Positions 1-6,266 of a stretch of 8,209 nt of DNA are shown here, piece by piece. The notes below the pieces were generated by a model, which did no database searches, had not been told where the DNA came from, and was given only the letters and a program-made list of their open reading frames with translations. This stretch comes from Burkholderiales bacterium (GTDB lineage Bacteria > Pseudomonadota > Gammaproteobacteria > Burkholderiales > UBA11063): contig JAJFBO010000034.1 in assembly GCA_020697025.1 (NCBI GenBank), positions 1 to 8,209 of the forward strand, read 5' to 3'. The stretch's first letter is position 1. Each line of letters begins with the position of its first letter. A program made the position numbers and the translations under genes.

Positions 1-39
1 GGTGCACAAAATTAAACTAAAAATATAAATTATATTTTA

Positions 40-124
40 TATAATGCCTAATAAGTTTCTTAATTTTCATATTAAGATGCAGGTGTAGAATAATAACTGA
101 TAATTAGACACAAAAGGCATATAT
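40..124 (+). promoter_or_regulatory. putative gshF promoter and leader
   Basis: A perfect TATAAT at 40-45 lies upstream of gshF, but no good -35 box sits 16-18 bp before it, and the area is so AT-rich that chance matches are expected. Downstream is a perfect 7-bp inverted repeat, TCTTAAT (58-64) and ATTAAGA (71-77) around a 6-nt spacer, which could be an mRNA hairpin or a repressor site. A second 7-bp repeat, ATATAAA (23-29) and TTTATAT (36-42), overlaps the -10 box. The ribosome binding site is AAGG at 114-117, 7 nt before the ATG. Confidence 0.3.
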
Positions 125-2446
125 ATGGATTTTTTGCAATCAGTGATTAAACATAAGTTGACAGATTTAATTTTAGCTGGTAATTTTGGTCTGGAAAAAG
201 AAAATTTACGTGCCAATCCATATGGAAATTTGGCTCTAACAGCACATCCGGCTATTTTTGGTGATAAGGCGAAACATCCATATATTACTACAGATTTTGC
301 TGAGTCGCAAATTGAAATGGTTACGACGCCACTTGAATCACCCAAAGCTGCACTAAATTTTATGCAAGCTTTACACGATATTGTATCCGAGAATTTAGAA
401 GATGAATATCTTTGGCCGTACTCGCTGCCGGCAATATTACCCGAAGATAGCAGTCTGATAAAAGAAGCGCAGTTTTCTGTTCCGGAAATAACCGAATACC
501 GTGAATATCTATCGCATAAATATGGTAAGCGTAAGCAATTATTATCTGGTGTGCATTATAATTTTTCATTTAATGATAAATTTATGAATTTACTATACCA
601 AACAGAACATGATAGCCTGTCTTATCGGGAATTTCGTGATCAGGTATATCTAAAATTAGCGCGTTACTACCTAAAGTATTGCTGGTTATTTATTTACTTA
701 TTTGGTGCTAACTCGGTAATGCATGAGTCATATGTAGAGTGCTGCAAGATTCCCAAAGAAAAATTTAATGATGACAGCTATAGTTTTAAGGGTTCCAGCT
801 CTTTTCGTAATGGCGTAAGTGGCTACCGTAATTTAGAGTATTTTTATGTTTCATATAATTCTTTATATGATTATATCGCTGATATAAATCTGGCAATTGA
901 AAGCGGACATATCATTGCCGCCAAGGAATATTACTCCCAGTTGCGCCTCAAAGGGCATTCAAAAGGAAATATTCTCGAAGATTTAAAACATAATGGGATT
1001 AATTATATAGAAATAAGAACATTAGACCTAAACCCCTTGGTTCCACTTGGAATAACTTTGGATTCGTTGGAACTCATTCATTTATTTATGGTGTATGCTT
1101 TAATTGCCCCAGATTTTTATCTAAGTGATGAGGAATATCGCTTGACAAACAATAACCAGGTTCTAGCAGCAAATAGCGACTACACTTCAGGAATTATGCT
1201 GCATTATGATACGAAAAGTACAATGAGGCTTGAGGAATGGGGGGTAGAGTTATTAAATGATATGTATGACAAATTAAGCAGTATTGGCATTGAGGCTGAT
1301 AAGTTGCAAGTTATAAATACGTTTAATAGTAAATTGAAATCTAAAGAGGCAAATCCGGCTTCAAAGATTGAACAAGAGATATATAAACATGGTTATGCTA
1401 ATTATTTTATGCAGCAGGCGAAACATTTCTTCGCACAAACTAAACAACGTTATTATAAATTTACTGGATTTGAAGATTTAGAATTATCTACGCAGATTTT
1501 ACTTAAAGAGGCAGTCTTAAATGGGGTAGAGTTTAAGTTTTTAGACCGACAGGATAATTTTATACAGCTACATCACAAAGGTGAACATCGAATAATAAAA
1601 CAGGCTACTAAAACAGAAGTAGATAATTACGCTACTATTCTGGCTATGGAAAATAAATCTGTAACTAAAGAGTTTATGCAAAGGTATAATATTGTTGTGC
1701 CAAATGGTTACGGCTATTGTACGGTTGACGAAGCTATGGTTGATTATCCATTATATATGAATAAAAGCATTGTGATTAAACCCAACTCAACTAATTTTGG
1801 TTATGGTATAACAATTTTTAAGTCCAGGTTTACCCGAACTGAGTATAAAACTGCGCTTACAACAGCTTTTAGTTATGATAAAAAGGTCTTAATCGAGGAT
1901 TTTGTTTGTGGCAAAGAATATAGATTTTTTGTAATCGATAGGTATGCTGTGGCAGTCTTACACCGTGAAGCAGCCAACGTGATAGGTGATGGCCATAAAA
2001 ATATCAGTCAGTTAATTGTCCAAAAAAATTCCAGTCCATTACGGGGAGTGGGCTACAAAACTCCATTAGAAAAAATTTCTTTGGGAGAGATAGAACAGAC
2101 ATTTTTAAAACATCAGGGCTTAAGTTTTGATTATATACCAGTTATTGGTGAAAAAATATTTCTACGTGAAAACTCAAATATTTCTACTGGTGGCGACTCT
2201 ATTGATTTTACTGATATGATGCCGCAAAGCTATAAGCGTATTGCTGTTAAAGCTGCAAAGAGTGTTGGAGCCAGGATTTGTGGCGTAGATATGATTATAA
2301 AAAATATCCAAAATCCCTATCCGGAGAATAATTATGCTGTAATTGAGCTTAACTTTAATCCGGCAATTCATATACATACTTACCCTTATCAGGGGCAGGA
2401 TCGTAAGCTAGCCCGACAAATTTTACAGTTATTAAAATTAATTTAG
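125..2446 (+). CDS. gshF: bifunctional glutamate-cysteine ligase / glutathione synthetase (GshF, GshAB)
   Basis: One cytoplasmic polypeptide of 773 residues predicted to make glutathione in two ATP-dependent steps: glutamate plus cysteine to gamma-glutamylcysteine, then addition of glycine. The first ~450 residues resemble GshA-type ligase: FGLEKENLR at 21-29, HPYITTDFAESQIE at 51-64, DEYLWPYSLP near 93-102, SGVHYNFS at 141-148 and EIRTLDLNP at 296-304. The last ~265 residues are an ATP-grasp domain like that of streptococcal GshAB: VIKPNSTNFGYGI at 550-562, VLIEDFVCGKEYRFFV at 588-603, NISTGGDSID at 685-694, CGVDMII at 719-725 and ELNFNPAIHIHTY at 741-753. Length is close to the roughly 750 residues of known GshF proteins. 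The ATG follows AAGG with 7-nt spacing. The TAG stop overlaps the ribosome binding site of the next gene, so the two are probably cotranscribed. GshF is classically known from Gram-positive bacteria and Pasteurellaceae, so its presence here may reflect lateral transfer, although base composition looks like the neighbours. Confidence 0.95.
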   Translation: MDFLQSVIKHKLTDLILAGNFGLEKENLRANPYGNLALTAHPAIFGDKAKHPYITTDFAESQIEMVTTPLESPKAALNFMQALHDIVSENLEDEYLWPYSLPAILPEDSSLIKEAQFSVPEITEYREYLSHKYGKRKQLLSGVHYNFSFNDKFMNLLYQTEHDSLSYREFRDQVYLKLARYYLKYCWLFIYLFGANSVMHESYVECCKIPKEKFNDDSYSFKGSSSFRNGVSGYRNLEYFYVSYNSLYDYIADINLAIESGHIIAAKEYYSQLRLKGHSKGNILEDLKHNGINYIEIRTLDLNPLVPLGITLDSLELIHLFMVYALIAPDFYLSDEEYRLTNNNQVLAANSDYTSGIMLHYDTKSTMRLEEWGVELLNDMYDKLSSIGIEADKLQVINTFNSKLKSKEANPASKIEQEIYKHGYANYFMQQAKHFFAQTKQRYYKFTGFEDLELSTQILLKEAVLNGVEFKFLDRQDNFIQLHHKGEHRIIKQATKTEVDNYATILAMENKSVTKEFMQRYNIVVPNGYGYCTVDEAMVDYPLYMNKSIVIKPNSTNFGYGITIFKSRFTRTEYKTALTTAFSYDKKVLIEDFVCGKEYRFFVIDRYAVAVLHREAANVIGDGHKNISQLIVQKNSSPLRGVGYKTPLEKISLGEIEQTFLKHQGLSFDYIPVIGEKIFLRENSNISTGGDSIDFTDMMPQSYKRIAVKAAKSVGARICGVDMIIKNIQNPYPENNYAVIELNFNPAIHIHTYPYQGQDRKLARQILQLLKLI

Positions 2447-2454
2447 GAAATTAA

Positions 2455-3177
2455 ATGAAGCGAAGTATTTTTAAAATTAGTGTTTTAGTTTTAATAATAG
2501 CCTTATTTGCTATTGTAGCAAAGCATTATCATCTTAACCACTATTTAAGTTTACAGGGCTTTAATAATTACCGACATGAAATCATGAGACTTAAAGTTGC
2601 CTATCCGATTAAGTTTAGTCTGGTGTTTGTGGTATCATATATTATATTGATTATCCTATGTATTCCTGGTACAATTTTATTTGATTTAATTGCTGGTTTT
2701 GTTTTTGGTTATTATTTAGGAACTACTTTAGCAGTTCTTAGTTATGGAATAGGAGCTTTTTTAAATTTTCTTTTGGTACGATATTTCTTTAAGAATATGT
2801 TAGCTAATAAATTTACTAAATTTAAATCATTGGTTCATGGCAGCGGACGTTATGGATTATTAATGAATCTGATTGGGTTACGCCTAATTATAGTAATTCC
2901 GTTTTGGATTTTAAACATAGTTGCTGCATTACTTAATATTAATGCACGTACTTTTCTAATTTCAACTTTAATTGGTATCCTGCCTTCAACGCTTATTTAC
3001 GTAATAATTGGTAATGGGGTACGCGATATGTTAAATACAAATCATGCCCTGACATCTGACTTGCTAACAGACCCTAAAGTTTGGCTTCCGATATTTGCTA
3101 TGGCAATACTTATATTGTTGCCAAATATTATAAAATATTACAGGAGGAGCAGTACCAAAAACAATATTAGTGGGTAA
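2455..3177 (+). CDS. TVP38/TMEM64 family (VTT domain) integral membrane protein
   Basis: A 240-residue, very hydrophobic protein with about six membrane segments (roughly residues 6-22, 53-72, 76-97, 98-112, 138-160, 165-187 and 210-226) and a short basic tail. Two stretches identify the VTT/DedA-like fold: CIPGTILFDLIAGFVFG at 69-85 with G-x-x-G spacing, and GLRLIIVIPFWILNIVAALL at 141-160, matching the family pattern R-L-x(4)-P-F-x(2)-N. Eukaryotic VTT relatives (TMEM41B, VMP1) are lipid scramblases, and bacterial DedA relatives are linked to undecaprenyl-phosphate or phospholipid recycling; the role of bacterial TVP38-type proteins is not settled, so lipid transport is inference. The ribosome binding site AGGAAA (2445-2450) overlaps the gshF stop, and the ATG follows 8 nt after that stop, indicating one transcript and possible translational coupling. 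No strong terminator follows. Confidence 0.85.
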   Translation: MKRSIFKISVLVLIIALFAIVAKHYHLNHYLSLQGFNNYRHEIMRLKVAYPIKFSLVFVVSYIILIILCIPGTILFDLIAGFVFGYYLGTTLAVLSYGIGAFLNFLLVRYFFKNMLANKFTKFKSLVHGSGRYGLLMNLIGLRLIIVIPFWILNIVAALLNINARTFLISTLIGILPSTLIYVIIGNGVRDMLNTNHALTSDLLTDPKVWLPIFAMAILILLPNIIKYYRRSSTKNNISG

Positions 3178-3262
3178 ATTATAGCATTATCAGGTCATTC
3201 CGCTGGATTTAAAAAATAATTATAGAGCCCAAGGCTATTGGGAGATATTTAGAATAAATTGG

Positions 3263-3291
3263 TATACTAGTATATAGTATCGTGCTATAAT
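3263..3291 (+). promoter_or_regulatory. extended -10 promoter of the rpsF operon, with palindrome
   Basis: TGC-TATAAT at 3283-3291 is a perfect extended -10 element. The -35 region is weak (TATACT at 3263-3268, 17-bp spacer), as is common with extended -10 promoters. That position lies inside a perfect 12-bp palindrome, TATACTAGTATA (3263-3274), which could be an operator or simply AT-rich symmetry. Predicted transcription start is near 3298, giving a leader of about 100 nt before rpsF. Confidence 0.55.
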
Positions 3292-3298
3292 ATTGTCC

Positions 3299-3347
3299 TT
3301 TAACAAATTTTAACTAAATATTTGTTAAAGATATCTAATTTAACAAA
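3299..3347 (+). repeat. inverted and direct TTTAACAAA repeats in the rpsF leader
   Basis: TTTAACAAAT (3299-3308) and ATTTGTTAAA (3320-3329) form a perfect 10-bp inverted repeat with an 11-nt spacer. A third copy of the half-site, TTTAACAAA, lies at 3339-3347, exactly 40 bp after the first. The inverted pair begins at about the predicted transcription start, so it could act as a 5' mRNA hairpin or as a protein-binding site on DNA. Confidence 0.55.
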
Positions 3348-3400
3348 CCTTTCCCTATCGTTTACGCTGAGCGGGGGATATTTAACCATAAGGAGTAATC
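3345..3400 (+). promoter_or_regulatory. possible structured leader controlling rpsF translation
   Basis: TCCC (3352-3355) can pair with GGGA (3375-3378), enclosing a small CGC-TGA-GCG hairpin (3365-3373). CCTT (3348-3351) can additionally pair with AAGG of the rpsF ribosome binding site (3390-3393), so a nested fold could hide the start region. In many bacteria the S6:S18 complex represses its own operon by binding a structured rpsF leader. The position here fits, but I could not locate the CCG element described for that motif, so this is tentative. Confidence 0.25.
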
Positions 3401-3754
3401 ATGCGTCATTATGAAGTAGTGCTTCTTGTTCATCCGGATCAAAGTGAACAAGTTCCACAAATGATGGACCGCTATAAAAAACTAATTGCTGATCATAACG
3501 GTAAAATTCATCGTCTTGAAGACTGTGGACGTAAACATCTGGCATATCCAATTCAAAAAATCCACAAAGCGCATTATGTATTAATGAATATTGAAGCTGA
3601 CAATAAGCTGATGGATGAATTAAGCCATGCATTTAAGTTTAATGATGCAGTGTTGCGCAATTTAGTAACTGTAAGAAAAATAGCAGAAACTGAGCCTTCT
3701 GTATTTCTTAGAGAAGAAACAAGAGATACGCGTCCAACAAGACCAGCATACTAA
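3401..3754 (+). CDS. rpsF: 30S ribosomal protein bS6
   Basis: Small-subunit protein S6, which binds 16S rRNA in the platform together with S18. The 117-residue product shows the family pattern: [18 protein letters not shown] at the start, [11 protein letters not shown] at 43-53, then [10 protein letters not shown] and the helix ending in [10 protein letters not shown] before a short polar tail. E. coli S6 is about 131-135 residues; the difference lies in the variable acidic tail. A strong AAGGAG (3390-3395) sits 5 nt before the ATG. It is the first gene of the rpsF-priB-rpsR-rplI operon. S18, its assembly partner, is encoded two genes downstream, consistent with coupled regulation. Confidence 0.97.
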   Translation: MRHYEVVLLVHPDQSEQVPQMMDRYKKLIADHNGKIHRLEDCGRKHLAYPIQKIHKAHYVLMNIEADNKLMDELSHAFKFNDAVLRNLVTVRKIAETEPSVFLREETRDTRPTRPAY

Positions 3755-3766
3755 TTATATAATAAT

Positions 3767-4054
3767 ATGCAACCTAACCAGTTTAAGATTGGTGGTTTGA
3801 TTACCAGGGTTTATCCCATACGCCATACTCCATCGGGAGTTACAATAGCACGGTTTATACTGGAGCATATTTCAACACAACTAGAAGCTGGGGCTTTATG
3901 CCATATAAAGAGTAAAATATTTTGTGTATGGATTAAGCCCGGGCCGCAAGTTATCCAGGAAGGCTTTGAGGTTGAGGTATCCGGGTTTATAAGCCAAAAT
4001 GCCAAATTACAGTTAGTACTACATATTACTGAATTTTTGAATAAAGGAAATTAA
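3767..4054 (+). CDS. priB: primosomal replication protein PriB
   Basis: A 95-residue OB-fold single-stranded-DNA binding protein that works with PriA in loading the replicative helicase at stalled forks. PIRHTPSG at 17-24 followed by FILEH at 30-34 matches the PriB beta-hairpin region (E. coli PLRKVSPSG...FVLEH; Neisseria PIRYTPAG). VEVSGFIS around 68-75 and a C-terminal LVLHITEF strand also match the family. It is slightly shorter than E. coli PriB (104). Its position between rpsF and rpsR is the standard proteobacterial location. No Shine-Dalgarno sequence precedes the ATG: the 12 nt between the rpsF stop and this start are only A, T and one G-free stretch, so translation may depend on ribosomes finishing rpsF. 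It ends 1 nt before rpsR and contains that gene's ribosome binding site. Confidence 0.93.
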   Translation: MQPNQFKIGGLITRVYPIRHTPSGVTIARFILEHISTQLEAGALCHIKSKIFCVWIKPGPQVIQEGFEVEVSGFISQNAKLQLVLHITEFLNKGN

Positions 4055-4055
4055 A

Positions 4056-4283
4056 ATGTCTCGTCAAACGATAAGAAAGAAAAAATACTGCCGTTTTACA
4101 GCAGAAAATTTTACTGAAATAGATTATAAAGATGCTGAGTTATTAAAGAGTTATATCTCTGAGACCGGTAAAATTATTCCATCTCGTATTACGGGAACGT
4201 CAGCAAAATACCAAAGAATGTTAGCGGCATCAATCAAGCGTGCTAGATTTTTAGCTTTGATCCCGTATACAGACCAACACTAA
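4056..4283 (+). CDS. rpsR: 30S ribosomal protein bS18
   Basis: Small-subunit protein S18, partner of S6 in the platform. The 75-residue product is highly conserved: [19 protein letters not shown] at 8-26, [19 protein letters not shown] at 37-55, and [16 protein letters not shown] at the end, the same length as E. coli S18. AAGGAAA at 4044-4050, inside the end of priB, serves as the ribosome binding site. The ATG starts immediately after the priB stop, so the two are likely translationally coupled. The single Cys at residue 12 occupies the usual CRF position. Confidence 0.98.
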   Translation: MSRQTIRKKKYCRFTAENFTEIDYKDAELLKSYISETGKIIPSRITGTSAKYQRMLAASIKRARFLALIPYTDQH

Positions 4284-4299
4284 ATAAGGATAGTAAAAC

Positions 4300-4749
4300 A
4301 TGAAAGTTATTTTATTAGAAAAAGTTGCTAACCTAGGTAATTTAGGTGATATCGCTGAAGTAAAAAATGGTTTTGCCCGCAATTTCCTGATTCCGTTTAA
4401 TAAGGCAAAACGTGCAACTGAAGCCAGCTTAAAAGAATTTGAAGCCAAACGTTCAGAATATGAAAAAAACCAGTCAGATGTATTTGCAAGTGCGCAAAAT
4501 CGTCAATCTAAAATTGATGGCCAGGTGTTTGCTATTGCAGCCAAAGCGGGTGTTGATGGTAAATTATTTGGTTCAGTTACATCATTTGATATTGTTGATG
4601 CAGTAAATAAGTCTGGCGTAGAAATTAAGCGTTCAGAAGTTTCAATGCCAAATGGACCATTAAAAACAATTGGTGAGTTTGATATAACTATTTTATTACA
4701 TCATGAAGTACAGGCTGTTGTTAAAATTAATGTAACACCAGAGCAATAA
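4300..4749 (+). CDS. rplI: 50S ribosomal protein bL9
   Basis: Large-subunit protein L9, an elongated two-domain protein at the base of the L1 stalk that influences frame maintenance. At 149 residues it equals E. coli L9 in length. The N-terminal RNA-binding domain has MKVILLEKVANLGNLGD and the signature KNGFARNFLIP at 22-32; a long charged connecting helix follows (about 40-75); the C-terminal domain has KAGVDGKLFGSVTSFDIVDA. AAGGA (4286-4290) lies 9 nt before the ATG. It is the last gene of the operon and is followed by a strong terminator. dnaB, a frequent downstream neighbour in other proteobacteria, is not present here. Confidence 0.98.
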   Translation: MKVILLEKVANLGNLGDIAEVKNGFARNFLIPFNKAKRATEASLKEFEAKRSEYEKNQSDVFASAQNRQSKIDGQVFAIAAKAGVDGKLFGSVTSFDIVDAVNKSGVEIKRSEVSMPNGPLKTIGEFDITILLHHEVQAVVKINVTPEQ

Positions 4750-4786
4750 TACATAATTATATAATTACCTGATTTATGTTTTTATT

Positions 4787-4815
4787 AAAACCCTGAGTTA
4801 AACTCAGGGTTTTTT
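4787..4815 (+). terminator. intrinsic terminator of the rpsF operon
   Basis: An 11-bp perfect stem, AAAACCCTGAG (4787-4797) and CTCAGGGTTTT (4803-4813), with a TTAAA loop and a run of six T at 4810-4815. It lies 37 nt after the rplI stop. This is a textbook Rho-independent terminator that isolates the operon from the next gene. Confidence 0.92.
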
Positions 4816-4852
4816 ATTATAACTAAATATCAGATTTACCAAGAATTAAGGA

Positions 4853-4881
4853 TTGATTTTTATTTATTACTATGATAGAAT
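4853..4881 (+). promoter_or_regulatory. predicted strong sigma70-type promoter of the exported-protein gene
   Basis: TTGATT (4853-4858) and TAGAAT (4876-4881) are separated by exactly 17 bp, and a TG at 4873-4874 adds an extended -10 element. This is the best-matching complete promoter in the window. It follows the rplI terminator. Start of transcription is expected near 4888, some 210 nt before the next start codon. Confidence 0.55.
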
Positions 4882-5100
4882 ATTGTTTTATCTACCTATT
4901 TGAAGTAATATACCATTTTGATGGTGTCAAAGCCTGGGATAAGTTGATGTTTGGTTTATTAAAGTAAACCTTAGTTGCTTAATTTTATATTAATAGTTAT
5001 TTATGATTTTAAATTAATTATTAATATATGATTAAGGGTTTTTTCGAAATAAGAAAAATTTATGCTTTAGCGTAAATTATATTGTAGGGAACTTATACTT
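4882..5100 (+). other. long AT-rich leader / non-coding stretch
   Basis: No convincing protein gene is visible on either strand. Two hairpins can be drawn. GGTTTA (4953-4958) pairs with TAAACC (4965-4970). A 9-bp stem, AATTTATGC (5057-5065) with GCGTAAATT (5070-5078), has one G-U pair and a TTTA loop, and ends 7 nt before the ribosome binding site AGGGA (5086-5090). The stretch is probably an untranslated leader; a small RNA from the same promoter is possible but no terminator supports one. Confidence 0.4.
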
Positions 5101-5553
5101 GTGAAAAAAATAGCCTTTTTATTAATCGGAGCTTATTTATCAAGTACTGCATTTGCAGATTCTTTATCTAGTGCTGGACTTATATATAAATGCCCTCTTG
5201 CAGGTGATATAAAATTTAATAGTACAGGTCATTGGGAATATGATTACCCAAATACATATTATAATTTAATATCAGATAATTTCCTAAAATATCCTACGAC
5301 AGCTACTTTGAAAGGAACCCCACCGCTTGTTGTATATAGTAGTTTTACTGATAAGGTTGCTTGTATATATGATATGAACGGTGTTCCAAATCATTTAGCA
5401 GCTACTTTAGTTATTAGTAATGAAGGATTTTACCCAGTTAATGCTATAGGTTCTAATTGGATTGAAGACGGCGGAAGTGGTTTTGATAGCTGTAATGGAT
5501 ATGATTGCGAATTCAAGGACGAAGGCGTAGATGGCAAGCAAAGCAGCAATTAA
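5101..5553 (+). CDS. hypothetical small exported protein with four cysteines
   Basis: I do not recognise the family. The 150-residue product begins with a clear Sec signal peptide: MKK, a hydrophobic core IAFLLIGAYL, and an AFA cleavage site, predicted to cut between residues 19 and 20. The mature ~131 residues have no further membrane segment, are rich in Tyr, Asn, Gly and Asp, and contain four cysteines (31, 88, 131, 136), an even number that could form two disulfides. The start KCPLAGDIKFN...GHWEYDY loosely recalls small secreted DUF3757-like proteins, but that is only an impression. The C-terminal third is acidic and glycine-rich (EDGGSGFDSCNGYDCEF) and probably flexible. The start is GTG, preceded by AGGGA with 10-nt spacing; there is no in-frame ATG nearby. 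It is monocistronic, between its own promoter and a terminator shared with dsbB. Confidence 0.75.
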   Translation: MKKIAFLLIGAYLSSTAFADSLSSAGLIYKCPLAGDIKFNSTGHWEYDYPNTYYNLISDNFLKYPTTATLKGTPPLVVYSSFTDKVACIYDMNGVPNHLAATLVISNEGFYPVNAIGSNWIEDGGSGFDSCNGYDCEFKDEGVDGKQSSN

Positions 5554-5572
5554 TAAAATATATAGTATTTTT

Positions 5573-5596
5573 AAAAGGCTGTTATGCAGCCTTTTT
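5573..5596. terminator. bidirectional intrinsic terminator between the exported-protein gene and dsbB
   Basis: A 9-bp stem, AAAAGGCTG (5573-5581) and CAGCCTTTT (5587-5595), with loop TTATG. On the plus strand the T run is 5592-5596; on the minus strand the A run at 5573-5576 gives four U. It lies 19 nt after the plus-strand stop and just beyond the dsbB stop on the other strand, so it can serve both convergent genes. Confidence 0.88.
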
Positions 5597-5599
5597 ATA

Positions 5600-6103
5600 T
5601 TATACTTCTAAGGTTTTGTATTTTTGAAAAAAATTATAAACTAAAATTAACAATATTATACAACATAAAACTATCATGGCAGTAGGTGGCTTCATGCCAA
5701 ATACTAGCCAGTTTACCTTTCCACATTCGGCATCACCTTGCAAAACATAATGCAAAAAACTGTTAAATGGCAGCCTTTGAAATTGGATATCCAGCGGCAT
5801 ACCGCAAGATAATGGCTGCTGGTCTAAAGGCAGGTTCATCAAGTAAAGCTGGCGTTTAGCTATAACCATTCCAAAAATTGTAATACCTGCGATTATTAAA
5901 CTACATATTTTATTAAGTATACCAGATACACCGGTCATCCCCAGCATAAAACATAATAAACCAATAACAGCAATAACTAATCTTTGTACAATACATAAAG
6001 GACATGGATTAACACCCTGATAATATTGAGCATAATAAGCGTATACTATTGTTGCTGCACAAATTAAAAAAATCAATAATAGTGGTTTATTTATTCGATG
6101 CAT
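5600..6103 (-). CDS. dsbB: disulfide bond formation protein DsbB
   Basis: Inner-membrane thiol oxidase that reoxidises periplasmic DsbA and passes the electrons to quinone. The 167-residue protein has four membrane segments (about 8-25, 42-58, 66-83, 140-160). The first periplasmic loop carries the redox pair C34-P-L-C37 followed by QR (40-41), where the Arg matches the quinone-binding R48 of E. coli. The second loop holds the pair C100 and C127, within LSCGMP and GDAECGKVNW, equivalent to C104/C130. AKRQLYL at 82-88 is also typical. All catalytic cysteines are present, so the protein should be active. The ATG follows GGGAG (minus strand, 6114-6118) with a 10-nt gap. It is divergent from gcvT and convergent with the exported four-cysteine protein, whose folding it could indirectly support. 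dsbA is not in the window. Confidence 0.95.
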   Translation of the reverse strand: MHRINKPLLLIFLICAATIVYAYYAQYYQGVNPCPLCIVQRLVIAVIGLLCFMLGMTGVSGILNKICSLIIAGITIFGMVIAKRQLYLMNLPLDQQPLSCGMPLDIQFQRLPFNSFLHYVLQGDAECGKVNWLVFGMKPPTAMIVLCCIILLILVYNFFQKYKTLEV

Positions 6104-6204
6104 AAAAATCTAACTCCCTAAATTATTGCATGTTTATTATTCCGGCGTATATCACATTTCTATTATGCGCTGCATATTTCTCTGTTATTACGAATTTGGA
6201 ATTT

Positions 6205-6237
6205 TACCATAATTTGCATTTATTGTGATGGTATAAT
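6205..6237 (+). promoter_or_regulatory. extended -10 promoter of gcvT with overlapping inverted repeat
   Basis: TGG-TATAAT (6229-6237) is a perfect extended -10 element; no good -35 box is seen at the normal distance. TACCAT (6205-6210) and ATGGTA (6228-6233) form a perfect 6-bp inverted repeat with a 17-nt spacer whose right arm overlaps the -10, a plausible repressor geometry. Transcription should begin near 6244, leaving a leader of about 23 nt, too short for a riboswitch. Confidence 0.5.
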
Positions 6238-6266
6238 ACTGCTTCTTTTCAGAGGATATTTAAGTT

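Noticed and set aside
1..15. Possible last codons of an upstream gene ending in TAA at 13-15
   Set aside because: Only four codons are available, so nothing distinguishes this from chance.
67..569. Minus-strand open frames opposite the start of gshF (67-345 and 360-569)
   Set aside because: They lie antisense to well-conserved gshF coding sequence, and their translations show no recognisable domain.
2174..2377. Minus-strand open frame opposite the end of gshF
   Set aside because: It is antisense to the conserved ATP-grasp region, and its composition looks like a shadow of the true frame.
3228..3242. Hairpin CCCAA-GGCTA-TTGGG after the VTT-domain gene, considered as a terminator
   Set aside because: The stem is only 5 bp and no T run follows. 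A competing AGCC/GGCT fold exists. Termination there is unsupported.
3399..4448. Minus-strand open frames opposite rpsF, priB and the rpsR-rplI junction (3399-3632, 3811-4005, 4251-4448)
   Set aside because: The plus-strand genes are unmistakable ribosomal and primosomal proteins; these frames are mirror images with no supporting signals.
4888..4970. Small peptide starting at ATG 4921 in the long leader
   Set aside because: It reaches a stop after eight codons and has no convincing ribosome binding site.
6122..6130. TGCAATAAT on the minus strand as a dsbB extended -10 promoter
   Set aside because: Transcription would begin at the ribosome binding site itself. Another candidate, CATAAT (6162-6167, minus), lacks a -35, so no dsbB promoter is called.
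6238..6266. Glycine riboswitch upstream of gcvT
   Set aside because: The predicted leader is about 23 nt, and no paired aptamer-like structure is visible there or in the 7356-7479 gap.
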